Assembly: GCA_014058105.1 (NCBI GenBank)
Contig: JACGCM010000434.1
Location: 310,001-374,000 of the forward strand
Origin: Kingdonia uniflora
Lineage: Eukaryota > Streptophyta > Magnoliopsida > Ranunculales > Circaeasteraceae
DNA: 64,000 nucleotides
Direction of reading: 5' to 3'
Shown: positions 32,247 to 43,871 of the stretch, piece by piece
Layout: every line of letters starts with the position of its first letter
Numbering within the stretch: the stretch's first letter is position 1
Position numbers and translations under genes: made by a program
Notes under the pieces: generated by a model
The model's input: the letters and a program-made list of their open reading frames with translations, nothing else
Databases searched by the model: none
Told to the model about the DNA's origin: nothing

Positions 32247-35200
32247 TATAACTTCTCTGCGATGATTTCTTTCCACAGTACCAGTGCCGACTATTCCTGG
32301 TGAGCCAATAGCAACTGCACCCACATTAATCTTAACTTCCTGAAACCAGGGCAATGTCCAGGTGCAGTTTTGAACTCGAGTAAGAGGTCTGGCTTTAGTA
32401 GGGACACCCAAGGCTGTGACAATTACAACTTTGAAATAGTTATTGGGCATACTATTTTTAGAAAGGTCTCCCGCTTCCTTTACTGCAGCAAGAATCTTAC
32501 ATTTAAGATCAATATGGCAAAAGGGATACCCCTCAAATACAAGATCGTTTCTGGCTCTCCAAATAAGATAGATATAGTTGAGAATAGCAGCTTTCCATAG
32601 GTCTGATATATAAGCACTCACCTGAGAATAATAATCAAGTGTTTGCTTGAGATTTGAAAACACAGCTTGACTGTGGAACAATGAAGCCAGCCAGTCCCAA
32701 ATTTATTTGGAGTTAGGGAATTGCCATAGCAGATGATCTAATGTTTCTAGATTATAGAGACAGAGAGAGCATCTAGAAATCAATATCAACCACCTTTTAA
32801 TATGATTGTCCTCGGTTGCCAGCGAGTTGTGACAGACTCTCCAGGTGAAGGAAAATATTCTTGGCTGAATTACTTTACTTTTTCTGTAACTATGCCACCA
32901 TACTTTTGGCCGATAGGAACAGATTTTTTTGAAAGTGTTGTGCATTGAGAAGTGGTCATGTGGGTTATGTTTCCATACTCGGATGTCTTGGTCAGGGATA
33001 TTCAGGAAAATTTTGTTCAGATCGATGCCTTGAGATTCAGGAATTCCATAATTGCTTGAGGCACCGACCGAGAGTTCTAAAAAATAATTTGACTTATCTT
33101 GGCTTTGCAGTGCTTCCAGATTTCAGTTTGAATTTCTAGGAGGTCTATGAGAGCAACCTCTAAACCCCAACAGTCTCTCTAGAAATTAATATCTTTGCCC
33201 GATCCAATGATCCATTTTTAGCTGGCTTTTACCGTGGAAATAACTTCCTTCAGAGCAGTCCAGATTGAGGAGTGTTTGTTGTAGTTGATAAGAAGGCCTT
33301 CTCTGGTTAAGAATTTTACTCAAAGAAAAATTTCCCAAGGATCTTGAGCGTCAAGGAAACCCTAACCCAACTTCATTAGCATTGCTAGGTTGGTCTATCT
33401 CAACCCATGATTACCAATACCCCCTTCACAAGGATGCTTGCAAAATTTGTCCCATTTGATTGTGATATATTTCTTCTTGTCCGGGTCATCAGACCACAAA
33501 AGTTTTTGTATAATTCTCTCTCTCTTTGATTGCTGCGATCGACCACTTGTAAATAGCCATATTGTAAATAGGGAGGCTTGTAAGAATAGATTTAACCAGG
33601 AAAATTCTACTCTGAAAATAAAGAATCTTCCCACTCTATCCAGAAGCCCTGGACCGTATTTTGCCAATAAGAGGAGCCACCATTACCTTCGAGACTCTAC
33701 CTTGCACCAGAGGGATCCCAAGATACGTCTCTGGAAAAGTTCCCATTCCAAACCCAAATAGCGTAGAGTTGGTGTTCAGTCTGAAGGATGAAATTGATCC
33801 AGCAAAAAAAATTTGTTTTGACTTGTTTATCCATTGGCTGGAAGAGGATTGATAGACCTCCATGAGAATTTTTAGAGCCTTTTGGCCTTTTCTATCACTT
33901 TTGGCAAATATGAAAATATCATCAGCAAAAAGGAGATGAGATAGACTAGGGATGGTCTTAAATGTAACCATGGGCTTTAGTATTTGCTTGTCTCGCAACC
34001 AAGAAATACCTCTGCTAAAAAAATCTTCTACAAGAGAAAATAGGATAGGAGAGAGAGGGCAACCCTGCCTGAGACCTCTTAAAGCTTTAAAGAACTTGCA
34101 TGGACCTCCATTTATAAGTACTGATATGTGAGCACTATTTCGAAGCACCATAATCCATTTACAAAATTGGTATGAGAATCCTAGTTGTTTAAGCACTTAG
34201 AGCAGAAAGGACCAACTGACTGTGTCAAAAGCTTGGGATATGTCGATGTTGAGCGTAATATTCCCTTGAATTCTATAGGTTCTCAATTCTCTTGTCATCT
34301 CTGAAGCAAGAGAAATATTAGAGTGGATAGACCTGTCAGACACAAAACCACTTTCTTCAGCAAAAATGATACTAGGGCCCAAAATACAATGTCTCGCGGC
34401 AATATTTTTTTTAATCACTTTGAACACAAAGTTGCTCAGACAGATTGGTCGAAAATTGCCCATGGTGAGTTGAGAATAGTCTTTAGGGATAAGAACCAAA
34501 AAGTTTGAGTTGAAACTCTTTGGGATAGAAGAATCTGCAAAGAAAGATATCACAGCTCTGCTAAGATCACTTCCGATGATGTCCCAAAATTGTTGGAAGA
34601 AAACCCCACTGAAACCATCGGGACCAGAGCTACTGTCTCCACTAAGACCAAAAATAGCCTCTCTGACCTCTTCTGGTGAAGGAAGAATACATAGCATCTG
34701 ATTTTTCTTTGCAGTAATGAGAGTTGGAGTCAAGCCCACTAGATCGTCATTAATATTTGAGTGCACATGAGTGAACTTTGTTTTGTAGTAATCCACAATA
34801 TGCTCTTTGATTTCAGTCTGATTGGAAAGAATGGAACCATTTTCAAGGGCAACTTCCGTGATAAGACTTTTTTGGGTTTTGATCTAATGTAGAGCATGTA
34901 AGTACCATGTATTTCTCTCCCCACTGACTAGCCAAGAAGCTTTGGCTTTCGGCTTCCAGATAGAATCTTCAAGATTTAGTAGACCGTTGAGAGAGAATTA
35001 CTTTGAAGAGTCTTCCTTGATAAGACAATCAGAGTAGTTATTATCCAACTGAGCCTGTAGGACCTCGAGTTCAACTACACTGGTCTCAATTTGCTTATTT
35101 AACCCCCCCCCCCCCAAGTTTTCTTTCCTCCAGATTTTAATTGCAATTTTTAGCCTCTGAAGCTTCTTCATGAGCACAAATAAAGGATCTCCAGGAAGCC

Positions 35201-35998
35201 TTTCACCCCAAGATTGTATGACCAGTTCTTTGAAAGTGCCGATCGTAACCCAGCCTTTGAGGAATCTGAAAGGGATGTTCTTTGGTTTGGGTAGTTCTTG
35301 GATGAATCCAACCATGGCCGAGTGATCGGAGTTTTCCCTAGTCATGTACTTGCAGTACTAACCGTCACACTTTTGAATCCAAGCACTATTGTAAAGTGCT
35401 CGATCGAGTCTTCTCAGGATTCCAGCTTTTCCTTTTTGACCATTGCACCAAGAGAATTTGGACCAGTGGAAAAACTTTCAATAAGGCTGCAGTAGTCTAT
35501 GCAGTCATTAAATTCAGTTATGGAGAAAGGAAGAGGCCCTGTACCACCACTCCTTTCATTCTAATTTTGAATACAATTGAAGTCCCCGATGGTCAGCCAA
35601 GGAAGATTGAGAGCTGCAAGATTTGCCATATCGACCCATAGCGTCCTTCTAGCAGAGATAGTGTCCATGCCATGGATTGCTGAGGTTAAAATCCCATCAT
35701 GAGCAATAGTGATTTGCTGAGGAGACCCCGTCACAAGGATAAGATCTTGTAGACCTGTTTGCCAGAGATACCATAGATTCCCAAGCCTAGAATCAAAATT
35801 ATTTGAGATAAAAGAGTGACTGTAATCGATAAGACCCAATTTGAGAACATTTGATGAAGTAGCTTTAATTAAAGGTTCCGCAATGAAAATAAATTTTGGC
35901 TTGGATTTTCTCACCAGCCGTCGAAGAGAGAATATGGAGAATTTATTACCAATACCGCGAATGCTCAAAAAGATCACCTTCATTGTGAACCAGTTTTT
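32247..35998 (-). pseudogene. LINE ORF2: endonuclease, reverse transcriptase, zinc region, partial RNase H
   Basis: The AP-type endonuclease is seen in 'MKVIFLSIRGIGNKFSIFS', 'FIFIAEPLIKATS' and 'LPWLTIGDFNCIQ' (GDFN motif, about 35,570). Reverse transcriptase has 'GDSSSGPDGFSGVFFQQFW', 'NFRPICLSNFVFKVI', 'LNIDISQAFDTVSWSFL', 'LRQGCPLSPILFSLV' and the active site FADD at 33,918-33,929 (intact). The zinc-binding part is 'FSFTWRVCHNSLATEDNH', 'RCSLCLYNLETLDHLLW', then 'IWRARNDLVFEG'. RNase H begins 'VKINVGAVAIGSPGIVGTG', where the catalytic Asp (normally NvDGA) is replaced by Gly or lost, and is cut off. Several stops and frameshifts occur. A run of 13 C at 35,103-35,115 encodes a Gly run. Confidence 0.85.
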
Positions 35999-36098
35999 TT
36001 TTGCTTGAATAAGTGTTTGGATAACTTTTCCCGACACTAATTCCCATTGACTTTTTCTTAGCAAATTACTTCTTCAGTGCTTGTTCCTTGCCCGGTGT

Positions 36099-37363
36099 TT
36101 ACCAGACCCCTTCATGAGCAATCAAGGTTTTATCCCTCTCAGCGTCATCTACCATATCAACCCATTTCATGGTTGATTGTAGCCTGATAAGTATTGTTTC
36201 TTTGAGAATTTGGTAAGGAGTTTCAGGATCATGGACGGGTCTATTGATATCTTGGCTTTGCGCAATGTCCATTCCATCATCTGGTTTACTTTGTACATTG
36301 TAAGTGAGGGCCTTTAGCTTCTGCATCTATTTATGAAGGTCATCACTTCCTGCCTGAGTTGCTATAGAGGGACCAGCAGCAAGTGTTTGCTTTGGTGTTT
36401 TGTCGAGCACCTTAGCTGTTGTCTCGCTGGCTGTCTCTGGCTCATCAAATAGTTCCTTCCTTTTACTCAGAGCCTTTTTGTACTTCTTTTTTCTAAGTCA
36501 TTTCTTTTGGTTCTTTGTATAATTTTCTGTAGGAGTTGGAGCCCCTTGGTTTCTTCGCTTCTCTTTTGGTTCCTCAGCTTTAAGGACTTGCTCTTTAATA
36601 ACTCGGTATTCCACGAGCGTGTGACCAATGATTTTACAGTGACTGCAGAATTTAAGGGTGCTTCCCAGCTCAACTCTTTGCCAGAAATTGCCTTCGTCGA
36701 CTTCCACCAGAATTTTGTTTGGGACAGGCACTGCAAGGTCGATGTCAACAAGATCTTTTATAAAATAACCAAAATCCATTGTCAATGACGAATGATCAGT
36801 TAGAATTGGCGTACCCAGGGTTCTCCCAACAGACATCAAGGTTTCAACTTCCCAGAATTCAACTCCTAATCCATAAATTTAACCCACACTAGGGCATGAG
36901 AGTTCTTCTGCATTTTAGGATCAAAGAATGAACTCCAAGGCAACAGCCGTAGCAGCTGTTTCCCAATAACCCAAGGCCCACCTGACCAAATCTAGTTTCG
37001 GTCTTCTTCGTTGTCTAGAAAGATTATAATGTATCCCTTACCCACTGGTATCAATCTGCACATTCCTTTTGGCCTCCAGAGATCAATCACCTAAGCACGA
37101 GCTTCCATGATTAAAATCTTTTGTAAATCCAACCTACAAACAAGATTGTATTTGTTTCTATTCAAACTTCTTTTAGGGGCATTAATTGGCACTTTGATGG
37201 ATGAAAATTCCCCTCTTCTTCCAGGGATAGGGAGTTGTTCAAGTGAATAGCTTCGACCTTCGTTCTCCTTTGCCATCTCAATATACGTTGAAGCTCCATT
37301 TTGGGCTGAATTGGAATTGGATGGAGCCCTAGGGAAAGAACTTTCAATTTCCCAGAGATCCAT
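36099..37363 (-). pseudogene. LINE ORF1: DUF4283-like RNA-binding protein
   Basis: ORF1 proteins of plant LINEs bind the element RNA. The frame opens 'MDLWEIESSFPRAPSNSNS' and continues into a DUF4283-like domain: 'LVCRLDLQKILIMEARA', 'DLWRPKGMCRLIPVGKGY', 'FLDNEEDRN', 'WSGGPWVIGKQLLRLLPW'. Then 'ILVEVDEGNFWQRVELGST' and 'KFCSHCKIIGHTLVEYRVI' give the short linker and a CCHC knuckle whose last Cys is Tyr. A basic, Glu-rich tail follows ('EEPKEKRRNQGAP'). The order DUF4283, knuckle, basic tail is characteristic. Two or three stops and one frameshift around 36,750-36,850 break it. Confidence 0.8.
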
Positions 37364-37400
37364 GATTGAAAGAGGAATTTTGGGGTAATTAATCAGTGAT

Positions 37401-38340
37401 TTGCGATAGAGTTGCAGCTGTTACCAATTTTGGGATGGAATCCCATCTCATTTTGATTTGCCTGGATTAATTTACGATCCCAGGATTATTTTACCATAGT
37501 GTTACAGCATATAATACATTGTATATAATAGCTGAGTCAGTGTTTAGCAGTATAGTACTTATTAAAATAAATTCATCGGTTAGTTTGACAAGTGCCTTAG
37601 TCAATTCGTCTTCATGGTATTCTTTTTTTATAAGCCTCTTTTTCTTTTCATACTTGGATTTTTTAGTTAATCCTCCATTCATATTTTTCATGGTCATACT
37701 CGAGATTGGTGATAATTTTTCATCATTCAATTCTTAATCATGCGAGCATGCCTTGCAGCGTGAATGTCTTAGAACAAGTTTGTCTTTTCTTTTATACTTT
37801 TAGGAATAAACTTATTCTTAGGCAGTTATCTCCTTTAGAACGAATTATTCCTAACATAAATGTTAAATTTTTTAGATTTAGGTTAAAAACCTTGTTGAAA
37901 GTTTTGGTAGTATAACTATAGGGAAGTGCAAGTTTTAAAAATATAGCATAACCAATTTGAGTTTCTTGCTAATCACAAGGTAGTACATTAAGTTTAAAAG
38001 CACGATAAATAAATACTCTAGTGTACACTTAGTAAAATATCAAAGTCTTTTAGGTTTTTCAATCACCATATCATTTTGCCTACATAAAATTAGTCAAAGT
38101 GTTGAAAATTTGCCAAAAATATATCATAAATTGCTAAAGAGTTATTATTTTACTTTTCGTTAAAAATATATATAAAAAGTAGTTTTTCTACCCCTAAAAT
38201 TAAATAAAACATTGTCTTCAATGTTTGAGAACAAAATTAAATACATGGAATGGGAAATAAAAATTGGAACTTCTCATATGAATGTGCCTTGGGTTGCCTC
38301 CCAGGAAGCGTAAAGTTTTACTGTCTTCAACCAGACGAAT
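37401..38340. other. unassigned AT-rich sequence between LINE and Athila integrase
   Basis: By position this should be the 3' untranslated region of Ath-E, but no polypurine tract, LTR remnant or env-like protein can be recognised. A 79-codon minus-strand frame at 37,730-37,491 is Lys-rich and matches nothing. It does not resemble the missing parts of the Athila or Gal-F LTRs. Confidence 0.4.
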
Positions 38341-41300
38341 GTACCCCCAAACTGATATATAGTAATAAGGCATATAAGGGTACACGTGATCAATTTTGAT
38401 AATATGGGTTAAATAAAAAAGTTATCTCTTCATCGAAAGTATAAGATTCTAAATACGGTTCTAAACGCTGTTCATTGACCTTGAAAGTATTACTGGCTTT
38501 AGGATCCTCTACCTCTACGGCTCTATGTGGATTACCTGCTTTAGCTACAGAAGTGCCATACCAATGGGAACGTAATTTCCCAAAAAATAAACGTAGCTGT
38601 GAATTTTAGAGTAACACTTTTTGATTAGGCTCAAAATTTTTAAGAACAATCAACTTATTATGAAAAGCTATTGCTTGTTGCTTGTAAAATTTTAAATTTT
38701 CATAAGCCTCGTGACGATGTACGTCATGTTAAGGAAGTTAAAGTTTTCTATGTGATCTAGCTTTATCCATTTCAAAGTTAATGGCCTTTGTAGCCCACAG
38801 AGCCTTGAGTTCGAATTCCACTGGCAAGTGACAAGCCTTTCCAAAGACGAGTTTAATGGGTGACATACCAATCGAGATTTAATAAGCTGTTCGATATGCC
38901 CAAAGAGCATCATAAAGACGACCAGACCAATCTTTACGATCGGTTCTAATATTTTTTTCTAAAATTTTTTTGATCTCCCGATTGGAGACTTCGACTTAAC
39001 CACTTGTTTGTGGATGATAAGGTGTGAAAACTTTATGAGTGATGCAGTAATTTTTCAAAAGATTTTGAAAGATGCGGTTACAAAAATATTTTCCACCATC
39101 ACTGAAAATTGCCCAAGGAGTACCAAAACGTCTAAAAAATATTTTTCAAAATTTTTATCACAGGTTTATGGTTATTCGTTTAACATGGCACCGCCCCAAC
39201 CCATTCGAAAATATAATCTACCGCAACAAGAATATAAAGGTACCCGCGAGAAGAAAGAAATGGGCCCATAAATTCAAATGCGCCAAACATCGAATAGTTC
39301 GGTAGTAAGGATGTTATTCAAGGGCATCATGTTACTAGGAGAAATATTCCCCGTCCTCTGATACCTATCACATTCAGAACCAAAGGTATCTGGGCCACAA
39401 AAAAGGGTAGGCCAATACAAACCAAATTGGAGAACTTTTGTAGCAGTTTTCTTAATACCAAAATGTCCCCCATTAGCTAAGGTATGGCAAAATATGAGTA
39501 CACTATGGATCTCATCATATGTAATACATCTTCTTATTACTTGGTCTAAACAAAACTTATATTAAAAAGGAGCGTCCTAACTAATACATCTAACCTCGTG
39601 CTAGAATTTAATTGGTTTTATCTTGCTCTGACCAATGGTCAGGTAATCATTCTATTGTAAGACAATTGACAATATCAGCGTATCAAGGCAGTTATGAAAC
39701 AACCATGAACTACTCATCAAAAAATATCTCCATGATAGGAAGATAATCTTCAGTACCTTCAGTGAGAATTCGAGATAGATGGTCCACAAAAACATTTTCA
39801 GCACCGTTCTTATCTCAAATTTTGATATCAAATTCTTGCAACCAAAGAATTCATCAAATTAACCGAGGTTTAGCATATTTTTTAGATAGTAAATACTTCA
39901 AGGCCGCATGGTCGGTGTAAATAATGATTTTGGATCCAACAATGTATCATCAAATATTTTCCAATGTAAACACAATAGCTAATAACTCCTTCTCCGTGGT
40001 GGAGTAATTTAATTTTGGGTCATTAGGCATGTGACTCGCATAGCTTAACATGAGGTTTATTATCTACTTTTTGCCCTAAAATCACTCCAATAGCATAATC
40101 AGAAGCATCATACATGAGCTTGAAGGGAAGTTCCCAATTGGGAGATTGGATAATAGGGGATGAAGTTAATAGAAGTTTGAGCTTCTCAAATGCTCTTAAA
40201 TATCTATCATCAAAGTTAAAATCAGTGTCCTTAGTAAGAAAATTTTACAAGGATTGGGAAATTTTGCTAAAATCTTTGATGAACCTGCGATAAAGCCCAA
40301 TATGGCCCAGAAATGATCGAATGGCCTTAACCGTCTGAGGTGGATATAAGGAGGAAATAATGTCGATCTTGGCCTAATCGACTGCAATCTCTTTGTTGGA
40401 GATTATATATCTAAGAGCAATCCCTTGTGTCACTATGAAGTGACACTTTTTCCAGTTTAACACCAAATTGGTTTGTGCACATCGTTATAGCACGAGCTCT
40501 AAATGGTGTAAACATTAGTCAAAAGATGATCCAAATACAGAAAAGTCATCCATAAAGATTTTAAGAAACTTATCAACAATATCATAAAATATTCTCATCA
40601 TACAACGCTAGAATATAGCGGGTGCATTGCCCAACCCAAACGGCATACGCCGATAAGCATAAGTCCTGTAGGGACATGTGAAAGTAGTTTTCACCTGATC
40701 TTCAGAGATAATGGGGATCTGATTATATCCAGAATAACGTCAAAAAAGAAATAATGACTCTTTATGGGTAAATGTTCAAGCAATTGATTAATGAATAGAA
40801 GAGGAAAATGATTTTTCCTTATGACCGTGTTCAATTACTTGTAGTCGATACATATACGCCACCCAGTGGTCATGCGGGTGGGGATTAGTTTATTATTCAC
40901 ATTCTTAACTACAGTAATTCCTAATTTCTTGGATACAACCTGAACGGGCTTGACCCACTTACAATCCGAAATGGGGTATATGACACCCGAATTTAAAAGT
41001 TTGAGGACTTCCTTCTTCACCTCCTCCATCATGATGGGATTCAACCGTCGTTGCATCTTACAAGAATTTTTAGCACCTTCCTCGAGATTGATGTGATGCA
41101 TGCAAACGGCCAGGCTAATCCCCTTGAAGTCTATTATAGACCACCCTAGGGTTGATTTGTATCTTCCAAGGACATCCAACAATCTAATTTTCGGGTCAAC
41201 ATCTACATTAAAAGCTATGATCACAGGTAGAGTTTCTGAATTACCTAAGAAAGCATACTTCAAAGTTTTAGGTAATGGTTTGAGGTCTAACTTGAGTGCT

Positions 41301-41990
41301 TTAACGATGGATGGAAAAGGCAAAGTAGTGGACAGCTCAAGAGGCTCAATATGAGGTCTCCATGGACTTGTTAAAAATAGGAGTTGAGTCAAGTAGAGCA
41401 TTAAACTCTTCAACAATCGTATCTTCATCAAAGTCTTCACGAAAGTTAACAAAACATGATTCTAAGGGGTCCTCAAAAAATGTTAAGGGAACGAGTTATA
41501 AACTAGGAAGTCAATTACATTAAACTCAACTATATTGTCAGAATCAGGAACTTGAGTATTATTGCTAAAAAAATATAGTTTGATCTTCATGTCTCCCATT
41601 AATAGTCGTAAGACCCTATTAAAGCAATTAATAATGGCATGAGCAGTCGCAAGGAAATGGAGGCCCAATATGATGGGGATCTCACAGCTAGGATTCGTGA
41701 CCTCCTCAGTGTCCAAGCAATAAATCCACAGGAAAAATAAGAGTATTAACTTTGATAAGAATATCCTCAAGGATACCACGTAAGTATCGTATTGACCTGT
41801 CTACCAATTGAAGTGTCATTCAACTAGATTCGAGTTCCCCAAGCCTTAATTCTAGGCTGACCGAGTAAGGAAAGACATTTACACTAGCCCCTGAGTCTAG
41901 TAATGCCTTATCAACTTTGTGATCTCCAATTTTATAAGGGATGATTGGGCTTCCAGGATCATGAAGCTTAGGAAGGATTAATGTTGTAGT
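38341..41990 (-). pseudogene. pol: Athila pol: protease, RT, RNase H, integrase
   Basis: Minus strand, right to left. Protease is 'IPYKIGDHKVDKALLDSGA', then 'SVNVFPYS' (41,884-41,960, active site intact). Reverse transcriptase has 'MQRRLNPIMMEEVKKEVLK', 'TTGWRICIDYK', 'NHFPLLFINQLLEHL', 'MPFGLGNAPA' with partial shift, and 'KIFMDDFSVFGSSFD' (FMDD at 40,545-40,556). RNase H is 'MYDASDYAIGVILGQ', 'YSTTEKELLAIVF', '[15 protein letters not shown]' and 'NVFVDHLSR'. The integrase finger is 'ECDRYQRTGNIS' and the core 'GYLYILVAVDYIFEWVGA', 'TPYHPQTSG', stop, '[13 protein letters not shown]' and '[19 protein letters not shown]'. The C-terminus is 'NSQLRLFFGKLRSHW' and 'NTFKVNEQRLEPYLES'. Athila-specific wording such as KACHLPVE and NREIKkILE supports the lineage. 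Numerous stops and shifts make it non-functional. Confidence 0.85.
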
Positions 41991-43140
41991 CAAGAAACAT
42001 TCTTGTGCATATTAATTTTCCTTTTCCTAGTGCACAAACGCATCCTTAAGAAATTTGGCATATACAGGGATAAGCATGATGGTATCGAGTACTGGAATAT
42101 TTATATGAATTTGCTTAAATGTATCCAATATCATGTCAAATTTAATCCCTTTATTAATCGGAAGAAGACATTAGGGATAAGGTACTTTTGGCTCAAAACA
42201 TGACTTTGGTACTGAAATAGATGAGGTAAATAGCTCTTTAGATTTCTTAGAAGGTTCATGGTTGCTTGCTACAACTGGTTTACTCGTACCTACCTTATCC
42301 TCAATAGCAACTAGTATTGGCTTAACCCTGGGCATTTCAACTCAGGTATCAATTTGTCTACAACTTCAAAGGGTAGTAATTATTTTAAGATATTTTGGGA
42401 TTGAGCTAGAATCAAACCCCAGTGGTCCTTTCAAATTAGATACAGGTTGGCTAGGTAGCTTACCTGGTGGTCTCTCATTCAATGAATTTGCCAATTGTCA
42501 TATCTAAGTCTCTAGATTATAGAAAGATTGGGATATAAAATTCTTATTCAACAATGTCTGTTGCTTGAATTGCATCATTTGATGCTAAAATTATAGAGCT
42601 TTTTTTTTACTTTCCTTTTATTGTTGCACGAAGAGAGAATGGGTTTCTTCCAAAGATGGCTTGGGTAGAGCGGGTGGAAGTTGTTTGGATAACTAAAAGG
42701 ATTGCTGAGACGCCCGAGGATAAGACTGAGAATGGGGATTCTTAGGTAAATTATTAATTGAGGTTTGTGGCTCTCTAAAACTTGAACTAGGTTGGTTGGG
42801 TTGGCTGTTATTCCACAAAAAAATTAGGTGGTTCTGCCAACTTGGCTTGTATGAGTCATGACCTCTTATAGGTATTATTCAATACATTCACTTGCTCTTG
42901 ATTGTCATTCATTTCATTGAACATGGGACACATTTGTGTCACATGGGTGATATCATAGCAAACGGTGCTACCCTGCTAATGAACTTGGTTCATACTACCC
43001 TTAGATTGATTTATAGCCATAACCTTAATTTTTTGGGTAAAAGTATCCAATTGAGCTTTTATGGTCATTTCCTAACTCACCTCTTATAAGCTACATTTCT
43101 CGGCTGTACGAACATTTCTATGTGGATCAAATTCTTACTG
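41991..43140 (-). pseudogene. Athila gag-protease linker, degraded
   Basis: Lies between the capsid-like gag block and the protease on the minus strand. In Athila this interval encodes the rest of gag and a linker. Translations show only fragments rich in Asn, Gln and Ser with many stops, and no zinc knuckle could be pinned down. Confidence 0.4.
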
Positions 43141-43871
43141 CTAAGAGTTCTCAGTCAAAATCTCAAACTCCTTATAAGCTCTATCGGGTTCAAGGTCCTG
43201 GAATTTGCCACTATGCATAAATTCTAGACTATAACAATTCTTAAAAATTATTCCACGATAGAAGATTTGGGATAGATGTTTATTCTCAAAACCATGATGG
43301 GGACATTGTAAAAAAAGATCTTTATATTTTTCCCATGCCTCATAAGGCTTCACTCATATTTTGAATAAATTCAACAATTACATTTCTAAGAGCTAGGGTT
43401 TTACCCATTGAAAACCATTTGGTCTTGAACATGGTCTCCATTTGGTATCATAAATTGATAGATGCCAGTGTTAATGAATCGAGCCAATGACATGCCTTGT
43501 TTTTTTAGTGAGAATTGGAATAAAGGAAGGCAGATGGAATTCTAAGTAACATGCTGATATTTTGAGAATGTACAAATTTTTTTAAACTCATAGACGTGCT
43601 TAGTCAATAATCAGTTTTGAAAATTGGAATCAGTTTTTTTAAAGCTCTGTGAATCAGGCCCATGAAATTTAGGTAATATTTGGATCATACTAGGCTTGAT
43701 TTCATAATGGTTTATCGTGACGGGTGATAATACGATATACGAAGGCATATTACTCACCACTGGGGTCCAATAATCCCTAAGAGATTTGGTAGCAGCCATG
43801 ATTAGGGGTTCAAATTCTAGCTCAACAACAAGATCAATTAGGCCAACTCTAGATGGATTACCTTCCGCCAA
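43141..43871 (-). pseudogene. gag: Athila gag pseudogene
   Basis: A minus-strand frame from 43,871 gives 'MAEGNPSRVGLIDLVVELE', 'MAATKSLRDYWTPVVSNM' and 'INHYEIKPSMIQILPKFHG', the conserved gag N-terminal helix region of Athila-type elements ('...tLreYa.P.......I..P.i.annFEIKP.li.mvq...F.G'). After frameshifts, 'MKPYEAWEKYKDLFLQCPH' and 'HGFENKHLSQIFYRGI' match the capsid block 'esLyEAWeRfKeLlrkCPHHg....qlI..FY.GL'. The region in between (43,360-43,610) is present but scrambled. It sits just inside a 1.7-kb leader, as usual for Athila. Confidence 0.8.

Larger units (their letters stand above)
32247..37400 (-). mobile_element. nearly complete plant L1-type LINE, minus strand
   Basis: From right to left on the minus strand: ORF1 with a DUF4283-like domain and zinc knuckle (37,363 to about 36,100), then ORF2 with endonuclease (about 36,000-35,300), reverse transcriptase (34,800-33,400), zinc-binding region and the first part of an RNase H domain, which stops at 32,247. 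The RNase H end, 3' untranslated region and poly-A tail are missing, and LINE sequence directly abuts the truncated LTR of Gal-F. The right end near 37,400 is where ORF1 similarity stops plus a short leader. About 5.1 kb remain. Confidence 0.85.

Noticed and set aside
32703..33852. Plus-strand open frames around 32.9-33.9 kb
   Set aside because: They are shadows of the minus-strand LINE reverse transcriptase and zinc-binding region.
35103..35115. Run of 13 C as a regulatory or frameshift signal
   Set aside because: A homopolymer within degraded LINE coding; length variation or sequencing error is the simpler explanation.
37491..37737. Overlapping 70-80 codon frames on both strands as an env-like remnant of Athila
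   Set aside because: Lys-rich on one strand and hydrophobic on the other, as AT-rich DNA gives; no signal peptide, membrane anchor or conserved env-like motif.
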